The notes under the pieces are model-generated. The model was not told where the DNA came from. It ran no database searches and saw only the letters and a program-made list of their open reading frames with translations. A stretch of 5,936 nucleotides of DNA from Thermoleophilia bacterium (GTDB taxonomy: Bacteria; Actinomycetota; Thermoleophilia; Gaiellales; SKUG01), in NCBI GenBank assembly GCA_025964465.1, contig JAOPYS010000279.1:1-5936 (forward strand), in the 5' to 3' direction. This document shows, one piece after another, positions 1 through 4,446 of this stretch. The first letter of the stretch is position 1; each line of letters begins with the position of its first letter. A program made the position numbers and the translations under genes.

Positions 1-1388
1 CCGGTGTCGCGCACCGTGGCGAGCACGTTCGCGGCCTGCTCGCCGCCCATCACGCTGATGCGCGCGTTGGGCCACATGTAGAGGAAGCGGGGGCGGAAGG
101 CGCGCCCGCACATGCCGTAGTTGCCGGCGCCGTAGCTGCCGCCGACCACCACGGTGAGCTTGGGCACACGTGCGCACGAGACCGCGGTGACGAGCTTGGC
201 GCCGTCCTTGGCGATGCCGCCGTGCTCGTACTCCTTGCCGATCATGAAGCCCGTGATGTTCTGCAGGAACAGCAGCGGCACCTTGCGCTGGCACGCCAGC
301 TCGATGAAGTGCGCACCCTTGAGCGCGCTCTCGGAGAAGAGGATGCCGTTGTTGGCGACGATCGCCACGGGGTAGCCCCACAGGTGCGCGAACCCGCACA
401 CGAGCGTCTCGCCGTAGCCCGCCTTGAACTCGTGGAAGCGGCTCCCGTCGACGAGGCGCGCGATGACGTCGCGGATGTCGTAGGTGATGCGCGGGTTGGC
501 CGACACGATGCCGCCGAGCTCGGACGGGCTGTGCAGCGGCGGCTCGGGGATGCGTCGTTCCCACGCGGCGGCCACCTTCGGCGCCGGCAGGTGCTCGACG
601 ATGTCACGCACGATCGACAGCGCGTGGTGGTCGTCGCGCGCGAAGTGGTCGGCCACGCCCGAGACCTGCGTGTGCACCGTGGCACCGCCCAGCTCCTCGG
701 CCGTGACGTCCTCGCCGGTGGCTGCCTTCACGAGCGGCGGACCGCCGAGGAAGATCGTGCCCGTGCCGTCGACGATGACCGTCTCGTCGCTCATCGCGGG
801 CACGTATGCGCCGCCGGCGGTGCACGAACCCATGACGCTCGCCACCTGCGGGATGCCCGCGGCGCTCATCTGCGCCTGGTTGTAGAAGATCCGCCCGAAG
901 TGGTCGCGGTCGGGGAAGACCTCGGCCTGCAGGGGCAGGAAGGCGCCGCCCGAATCGACGAGGTAGATGCACGGGAGCCGGTTCTCCTGGGCGATCTCCT
1001 GCGCGCGGACGTGCTTCTTGACCGTCAGCGGGTAGTAGGTGCCGCCCTTCACCGTGGCGTCGTTGGCGACGATCATCACCTGGCGCCCGCAGACCTGGCC
1101 GATGCCCGTGACGACGCCGGCCGAGGCGGGCTCGTCCTCGTAGACGCCGGCGGCGGCCAGCGGCGACAGCTCGAGGAACGCCGTGTCCGGATCGACGAGC
1201 ACGTCGATGCGGTCACGCGCCGTGAGCTTGCCACGGGCACGGTGGCGCTCGATGCTGCGCGGCCCGCCGCCCTCGCGCGCCGTCGCGAGGCGCTCGCGCA
1301 GCTCCGCCACCAGTTCGTCCATCGCGGCGCGGTTGGCGGCGAACGGTCCGGAGGTCGGGTCGGCGATCGGCGCGGAGAGGGTCGTCAT
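1..1388 (-). CDS. mccB: 3-methylcrotonyl-CoA carboxylase beta (carboxyltransferase) subunit, 3' end cut by window edge
   Basis: Biotin-dependent carboxyltransferase that moves CO2 from carboxybiotin, carried on the alpha subunit, to 3-methylcrotonyl-CoA in leucine/isovalerate breakdown; cytosolic. I translated the reverse strand from ATG at 1388 and it stays open for 462 codons to the left edge. The N-terminal lobe has ERHRARGKLTARDRID (residues 47-62) and the crotonase-fold motif MGSCTAGGAYVPAMSDE (186-202), whose glycines shape the acyl-CoA thioester oxyanion hole. The C-terminal lobe has NITGFMIGKEYEHGGIAKDG (377-396) and SYGAGNYGMCGRA (418-430), followed by FLYMWPNARISVMGGEQAA (435-453). 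These are methylcrotonyl-type; propionyl/acetyl-CoA enzymes carry a DVPGF.PG..QE motif instead. Family members are about 535 residues, so about 70 C-terminal residues are missing. The biotinylated partner gene is expected to the left. Actinobacterial homologues are often named AccD1. Geranyl-CoA carboxylase beta is the main alternative. Family certain; substrate likely. Confidence 0.95.
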   Translation of the reverse strand, partial: MTTLSAPIADPTSGPFAANRAAMDELVAELRERLATAREGGGPRSIERHRARGKLTARDRIDVLVDPDTAFLELSPLAAAGVYEDEPASAGVVTGIGQVCGRQVMIVANDATVKGGTYYPLTVKKHVRAQEIAQENRLPCIYLVDSGGAFLPLQAEVFPDRDHFGRIFYNQAQMSAAGIPQVASVMGSCTAGGAYVPAMSDETVIVDGTGTIFLGGPPLVKAATGEDVTAEELGGATVHTQVSGVADHFARDDHHALSIVRDIVEHLPAPKVAAAWERRIPEPPLHSPSELGGIVSANPRITYDIRDVIARLVDGSRFHEFKAGYGETLVCGFAHLWGYPVAIVANNGILFSESALKGAHFIELACQRKVPLLFLQNITGFMIGKEYEHGGIAKDGAKLVTAVSCARVPKLTVVVGGSYGAGNYGMCGRAFRPRFLYMWPNARISVMGGEQAANVLATVRDT

Positions 1389-1394
1389 GGGGTG

Positions 1395-1400
1395 ACGTTA
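1395..1400 (-). promoter_or_regulatory. -10 box of a probable leaderless promoter for mccB
   Basis: Read on the minus strand, TAACGT ends exactly six bases before the ATG at 1388. It matches the actinobacterial TANNNT -10 consensus and would put the transcription start on the A of the start codon. The bases just upstream of the ATG (CGTCACCCC) contain no Shine-Dalgarno sequence, which agrees with leaderless translation. No convincing -35 box is seen: at 17 bases spacing the hexamer is CTGGTC. The position is seen; promoter activity is inferred. Confidence 0.5.
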
Positions 1401-1489
1401 CCGCACGGTCGGGGGTCGACCAGCGTCGCGTTCCGCCCGGGCTCAGCCCCCCGCAGACCGCGCAACCATTTCGGAAACGTACACCGTAA

Positions 1490-1503
1490 GAAACATGTAT
1501 TTC
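1490..1503. promoter_or_regulatory. Imperfect palindrome GAAACATGTATTTC, possible operator
   Basis: Five of the seven symmetric base pairs of this 14-base element match (arms GAAA/TTTC plus one inner pair). It overlaps the -35 region of the candidate kinase promoter and lies about 90 bases upstream of the mccB start. The placement suits a repressor site acting on the kinase gene, possibly on both. The binding protein is unknown, and AT-rich tracts yield such dyads by chance. Confidence 0.25.
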
Positions 1504-1518
1504 GTAATTGGGTACTCT
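1490..1518 (+). promoter_or_regulatory. Candidate promoter for the histidine kinase gene
   Basis: TACTCT at 1513-1518 fits the TANNNT -10 pattern and lies 17 bases after GAAACA (1490-1495), a poor match to TTGACA. Transcription would start near 1525, giving a leader of about 25 bases before the GTG at 1551. GGGTAC at 1510-1515 also resembles a SigB/SigF-type -10 (GGGTAT), but no matching -35 lies at the right distance. The boxes sit in the AT-rich core, which supports the call; the sigma factor cannot be decided. Confidence 0.4.
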
Positions 1519-1550
1519 GACGATGTTAGTGGCAGATTTCGTCAGGTTGG

Positions 1551-2642
1551 GTGAGCAGCACCCGCCGCGTTGTGGGGGCGGTACCCGTGAATGCGACCTT
1601 CTTCGACCTCGCACAGGACATGCTGTGTACCGCGACCCCGGACGGTCTGTTCGCCACTGTGAACGAGTCATGGACGCGGATCCTCGGTTGGTCACGCGAC
1701 GAGCTGACCACCATCCCGTTCGTCGACTTCGTGCATCCCGAGGACCGGGAGCGAACGATCGCCGAGACCGCGAAGCTGGCTGCGGGAGCCCGCACGGTCG
1801 ACTTCCGCAATCGGTACCGCAACAGTTCGGGCGGATACCACTGGGTCGACTGGCGCGCGGCGCTCGATCCGGCGAGCGGCCTGATCTACGCGGCGGCCCG
1901 CGACATCACCGACCAGATGGAGCTCCACCTGCAGCTGCGCGACCGCGAGGAGATGCTCAGTGCGATGGTCGAGGAGCAGCTGCGGACGCGCGACGACGAG
2001 CTCCGCCGCATCGCTGCCGAGCTGCACGACTCCGCGGTCCAGCACTCCGTCGCCGCGCTGATCTACCTCGAGCAGGTCCTCGTCGAGGCGGCGGGCACGC
2101 CCACCGAACCGGGTCTCCTGCGCATCGCCGACCAGGTCCGGAGCGGACTCGGGGCGACGCGACGAATCATGCGAGGCCTCGAGGTCCCGGGGATCGGAGC
2201 GGGCTCCCTGGAGCCCGCCCTGCAGTCCCTCGCGGTCGAGCTCCAGGACCGCTTCGACGTGCCCGTCGACCTCGAGGTCGACCTGCGCGCGGCGGTGTCG
2301 GCGGAGACCGGCGCAGCGTTGCTCCGGTCGGTGCGCGAAGCGATCACCAATGCGGGCAAGCACGCGCTCGCCTCGAAGATCACCGTGGCACTTGGCAACG
2401 ACGAGGGGCACGTCTGGGCGCGGGTGACGGACGACGGGCGTGGCATGGCAGCATCGGCCGACGCGGTCGACCGCTCCGGGCTCGGGCTGGGCCTCGCGTT
2501 CCTGCGCGAACACGTGAACTCCCTCGACGGTCGACTGGACGTCGACTCGGGCGCGCAGGGCACGACGATCGAGGTGCGCCTTCCCGCCACGACGCTGCAG
2601 TCGGCTGCCCCACGGGCCGACGAGGTCCGCGCCGTCAGCTGA
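1551..2642 (+). CDS. PAS-domain sensor histidine kinase, NarL/HisKA_3 type
   Basis: Predicted two-component sensor kinase of 363 residues with no membrane segment or signal peptide, hence cytosolic. A PAS fold spans about residues 16-120: FFDLAQDMLC, then GWSRDELTTIPFVDFVHPEDR (a typical PAS helix run), ending in the ARDIT exit at 116-120. A charged, probably coiled-coil linker (121-150) leads to the HisKA_3 dimerisation helix, LRRIAAELHDSAVQHSVAAL (151-170), with His159 as the expected phospho-acceptor followed by Asp160. The ATPase domain has an N box EAITNAGKHA (263-272, Asn267), a G1 box DDGRG (294-298) and a G2 box SGLGLGLAF (309-317). All key residues are intact. GTG at 1551 is chosen because an in-frame TAG lies at 1527-1529; only a weak AGG (1544-1546) precedes it. 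GTG at 1572 or 1587 would still keep the PAS domain. The ligand sensed is unknown. Its LuxR-type response regulator is not beside it, so it is an orphan here. Confidence 0.92.
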   Translation: MSSTRRVVGAVPVNATFFDLAQDMLCTATPDGLFATVNESWTRILGWSRDELTTIPFVDFVHPEDRERTIAETAKLAAGARTVDFRNRYRNSSGGYHWVDWRAALDPASGLIYAAARDITDQMELHLQLRDREEMLSAMVEEQLRTRDDELRRIAAELHDSAVQHSVAALIYLEQVLVEAAGTPTEPGLLRIADQVRSGLGATRRIMRGLEVPGIGAGSLEPALQSLAVELQDRFDVPVDLEVDLRAAVSAETGAALLRSVREAITNAGKHALASKITVALGNDEGHVWARVTDDGRGMAASADAVDRSGLGLGLAFLREHVNSLDGRLDVDSGAQGTTIEVRLPATTLQSAAPRADEVRAVS

Positions 2643-2656
2643 GGCCCTGCGGCCTC
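2641..2656 (+). terminator. GC-rich hairpin overlapping the kinase stop codon
   Basis: GAGGCC (2641-2646) and GGCCTC (2651-2656) form a perfect 6-bp stem with a CTGC tetraloop that starts inside the TGA stop. There is no U tract after it, so it is not a canonical intrinsic terminator. It could be a weak terminator, a pause site or an mRNA 3'-end stabiliser between the kinase and the next gene. The inverted repeat is seen; its function is inferred. Confidence 0.3.
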
Positions 2657-2700
2657 GACACCGCGGCCACCCTGACGACCCCGTGCAACGAGTGTCGCGC

Positions 2701-2725
2701 CCGTCCCGAAGGAAGGTTGGGACGG
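2701..2725 (+). repeat. 7-bp inverted repeat with a purine-rich loop in the spacer
   Basis: CCGTCCC (2701-2707) and GGGACGG (2719-2725) are perfect reverse complements around an 11-base loop, GAAGGAAGGTT. The loop carries AAGGAAGG, which resembles a Shine-Dalgarno sequence but lies more than 60 bases upstream of the chosen ATG. It directly abuts an in-frame TTG at 2717, too close to serve it. It could be a transcription-factor dyad or an RNA hairpin in the leader of the next gene. Confidence 0.35.
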
Positions 2726-2771
2726 CAGTGGCACGCGCTGGACACGCGAGCCCTGCACAGTGGGACGACAC

Positions 2772-2776
2772 AGGGA
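2772..2776 (+). promoter_or_regulatory. Ribosome binding site for the 549-residue protein
   Basis: AGGGA lies six bases before the ATG at 2783, a suitable Shine-Dalgarno spacing. The later in-frame ATGs at 2831 and 2858 have no comparable site, so this decides the start. Confidence 0.5.
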
Positions 2777-2782
2777 CTACAC

Positions 2783-4432
2783 ATGGGCATCGGCGCACCG
2801 TTCACGGTCGTATCGACCGCGACTCGACACATGCTGGACACGAACGTCACGTTCGGGATGTCGAGCGACCGGTTCAACTCGCGTGACAAGTACCGCCGCG
2901 ACTACACCGGTGGCCAGCGCGTGGGCGCCGGCATCGGCACCGCGCTCGGCACGGCGCTGCCGGCCGTCGCGCTCGCCGCGTGGGTCAAGAAGGGCATGCG
3001 AGTGCCCGGCGTCTCCAACGGCCAGGGCGCAGTGGTCGCGGCCGGCATCGAGAAGGCCGGCGTGCGGGGGCTCAGCCCGACGGTGATGCGCAACGCGGGC
3101 CGCGTGGCCGGCGTCGCCGCGCTCGGCCTGGCGACGGCCGCGGGCACGAAGAAGATGATCCAGATCACGCAGGACGACGGCCACCTCGGCGCCGTCGGCG
3201 CGGCGACCGGGGTCGTGGCCGGCACCTTCGCGGGCCTCAAGGTCGGACAGAAGTTCGCCGGCCGCTACGCCCCGCTCGTGTCGGGTGCGGGCGCCATCAT
3301 CGGTGGCATCGCCGGCTACCAGGGCGCCAAGCACGTCAAGGTGGGCGAGGGCCACATCGGCGAGGAGAACGTGCAGGCGCCGCAGCACGACATGAACGCC
3401 GGCAACCGCATCACGAGCTTCGCCCGCGGTGGCATCAACCACTTCAACGAGGTCGGCCCCGTCTCCACGGGCGTCTCCTTCGGCTCCGCGTGGGGCATGC
3501 GCGACGCCGTCCAGAACAAGTACTCCAACTCCGAGCGCGCGGGTGCCATGCACGGCGACCTGCTCGCGGCCGGCATCCTCGGCGGCGGTGCGCTCGCAGT
3601 GGCGGGTGCCCTTGCAGGCGTCACGAGCCAGGCCGGCGTCACCCCGCTCAAGAACGGTGCCAACATCGCGGGCCACGTGCTCTCGCGCGGCCCCGTCACG
3701 GGCATGATCCAGAAGCTCGGCGAGAAGGGCGCGCTCGGCGTCGGTGCAGCGGGTGTCGGCATCGCCGGCGTCATCGCCGCGAAGGAGTACAGCCAGGCGC
3801 TCGACGCGAGCGGTGGCAACCACGCCAACGCGGCGATGTGGGCCGGTGGCACGGTTGCCGCGACTGCTGCGACCGCCGCGCTCGTGTCGCGCTCCGCGGC
3901 GTTCGAGGGCATGGCCGCTGCGCCCAAGGCGGCGGGCAGCGTGCTCGTCGGTGCGGCGCTCATCGGGGTGCTCAGCTCGGCGCGGCTCCCGCTCCAGCAG
4001 TTCCTCAACGACGCCAAGGACGCCCACAAGGCCAACGGCTCGGTGGACAAGCCGGTGGCGGCGGTGGCGGCCGGGACCGGTGCGATCGCCGGCGGGCTCG
4101 GGGCGTTCAAGGGACTGTCGAAGATGATCCCCGACAGCGGCCTGCAGCTCGGCAAGTTCCATGTCGCCAAGGGCCTCGTGGTCGGCGCCGGCACGGCGAT
4201 CAGCGCCGCGGCGGTCGGCGGCATCGGGTTCGGCCTCTCCGCGACGATGCCCGACATCAAGAAGGTCGGACTGTCGGTGGGTGCGGGCGCCGCAGCGGGT
4301 GCAGCCGTGGGGCTGGCCGCCCGTGGCGTGGGCCTCAAGGCCGGCATCGCCGGTGGCGCGGCACTGGGGCTCACGGCGTCGGCGCTGCTCAAGGACGACG
4401 CGCCGAAGCCGATCGAGGCCGGCATCGCCTGA
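2783..4432 (+). CDS. Gly/Ala-rich multi-spanning membrane protein built of helical-hairpin repeats, function unknown
   Basis: A 549-residue protein that I cannot assign to a family. Residues 1-45 are hydrophilic and basic (RFNSRDKYRRD, 30-40). About 12 hydrophobic Gly/Ala segments follow, near 47-67, 104-120, 134-152, 163-180, 258-280, 316-333, 350-368, 383-399, 424-441, 462-488, 494-513 and 517-536. Many contain GxxxG or small-xxx-small spacing typical of tightly packed or glycine-zipper helices. Segments pair into six hairpins: inside each pair the loop is mostly Lys/Arg-rich, and between most pairs the connector carries Asp/Glu (TQDDGH, ALDAS, NDAKDAH, MPDIKK, LKDDAPK). One long hydrophilic insert (about 182-257) interrupts the array. 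There is no cleavable signal peptide, cysteine or recognisable catalytic motif. ATG at 2783 is chosen for AGGGA six bases upstream. The same frame stays open far upstream through the kinase, but that part reads as Arg-rich shadow. It could be an oligomeric membrane, pore-like or packing protein. Real coding is well supported; the function is open. Confidence 0.85.
   Translation: MGIGAPFTVVSTATRHMLDTNVTFGMSSDRFNSRDKYRRDYTGGQRVGAGIGTALGTALPAVALAAWVKKGMRVPGVSNGQGAVVAAGIEKAGVRGLSPTVMRNAGRVAGVAALGLATAAGTKKMIQITQDDGHLGAVGAATGVVAGTFAGLKVGQKFAGRYAPLVSGAGAIIGGIAGYQGAKHVKVGEGHIGEENVQAPQHDMNAGNRITSFARGGINHFNEVGPVSTGVSFGSAWGMRDAVQNKYSNSERAGAMHGDLLAAGILGGGALAVAGALAGVTSQAGVTPLKNGANIAGHVLSRGPVTGMIQKLGEKGALGVGAAGVGIAGVIAAKEYSQALDASGGNHANAAMWAGGTVAATAATAALVSRSAAFEGMAAAPKAAGSVLVGAALIGVLSSARLPLQQFLNDAKDAHKANGSVDKPVAAVAAGTGAIAGGLGAFKGLSKMIPDSGLQLGKFHVAKGLVVGAGTAISAAAVGGIGFGLSATMPDIKKVGLSVGAGAAAGAAVGLAARGVGLKAGIAGGAALGLTASALLKDDAPKPIEAGIA
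2864..4402 (+). repeat. Six degenerate hairpin repeats in the 549-residue protein
   Basis: Approximate units, in bases: 2864-3172, 3173-3337, 3518-3793, 3794-4012, 4013-4252 and 4253-4402 (residues 28-130, 131-185, 246-337, 338-410, 411-490, 491-540). Each reads polar/acidic connector, Gly/Ala hydrophobic helix, mostly basic loop, second Gly/Ala hydrophobic helix. Units 2, 5 and 6 look most alike (LGAVGAATGVVAG, VAAVAAGTGAIAGG, VGLSVGAGAAAGAAVG at the first helix). The repeats are visible in protein pattern only; I see no conserved DNA repeat, so any duplication is old. Confidence 0.5.
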
Positions 4433-4446
4433 TCGACTGGTTCAGG
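4428..4446. terminator. Inverted repeat spanning both stop codons of convergent genes
   Basis: CCTGA (4428-4432) and TCAGG (4442-4446) pair around a nine-base loop. The arms contain the TGA of the plus-strand gene and the TGA of the minus-strand ligase gene. It could act as a weak bidirectional terminator, but the stem is only 5 bp and no T tract follows on either strand. With nine bases between the stops, this is the only space available for a shared terminator between the genes. Confidence 0.25.

Larger units (their letters stand above)
1389..1550. other. Divergent intergenic region with an AT-rich core
   Basis: These 162 bases separate the divergent starts of mccB and the histidine kinase. 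I see no gene in them. Positions 1486-1530 are about 36% G+C (16 of 45), far below the roughly 70% of the surroundings, as expected of a promoter/operator core. TTTCGGAAA (1469-1477) and GAAACATGTATTTC (1490-1503) are short imperfect or complete dyads. A plus-strand stop in the kinase frame (TAG, 1527-1529) limits how far upstream the kinase can start. Confidence 0.7.

Noticed and set aside
222..1520. A 432-codon plus-strand reading frame antisense to mccB.
   Set aside because: Its product is Arg/Asp/Val-rich shadow sequence without motifs, and the opposite strand encodes a highly conserved enzyme.
2717..2719. TTG as an alternative upstream start for the 549-residue protein, just after AAGGAAGG.
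   Set aside because: There is no spacer between the purine tract and the TTG, so it could not position a ribosome. The added residues have no recognisable pattern, and the ATG at 2783 has a well-spaced AGGGA.
1508..2782. A very long plus-strand reading frame (from 1508) that runs through the kinase into the Gly/Ala-rich protein, suggesting a 974-residue fusion.
   Set aside because: Up to 2782 the translation is Arg/Gly/Pro-rich low-complexity sequence with no domain, while the overlapping frame encodes a textbook PAS histidine kinase. Long stop-free shadow frames are normal at this G+C.
2777..4425. Long minus-strand frames opposite the Gly/Ala-rich protein (2777-4162 and 3316-4425).
   Set aside because: One is Arg/His/Asp-rich and the other Ala/Pro/Ser-rich, the expected antisense images of a Gly/Ala-rich gene. 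The plus-strand frame has a ribosome binding site, a membrane-protein pattern and a stop neatly placed against the ligase gene.
2783..4432. Reading the Gly/Ala-rich protein as a phage tape-measure protein or holin.
   Set aside because: No phage genes are nearby, the length and repeated short hydrophobic hairpins do not match a tape measure with long coiled coils, and holins are far smaller.
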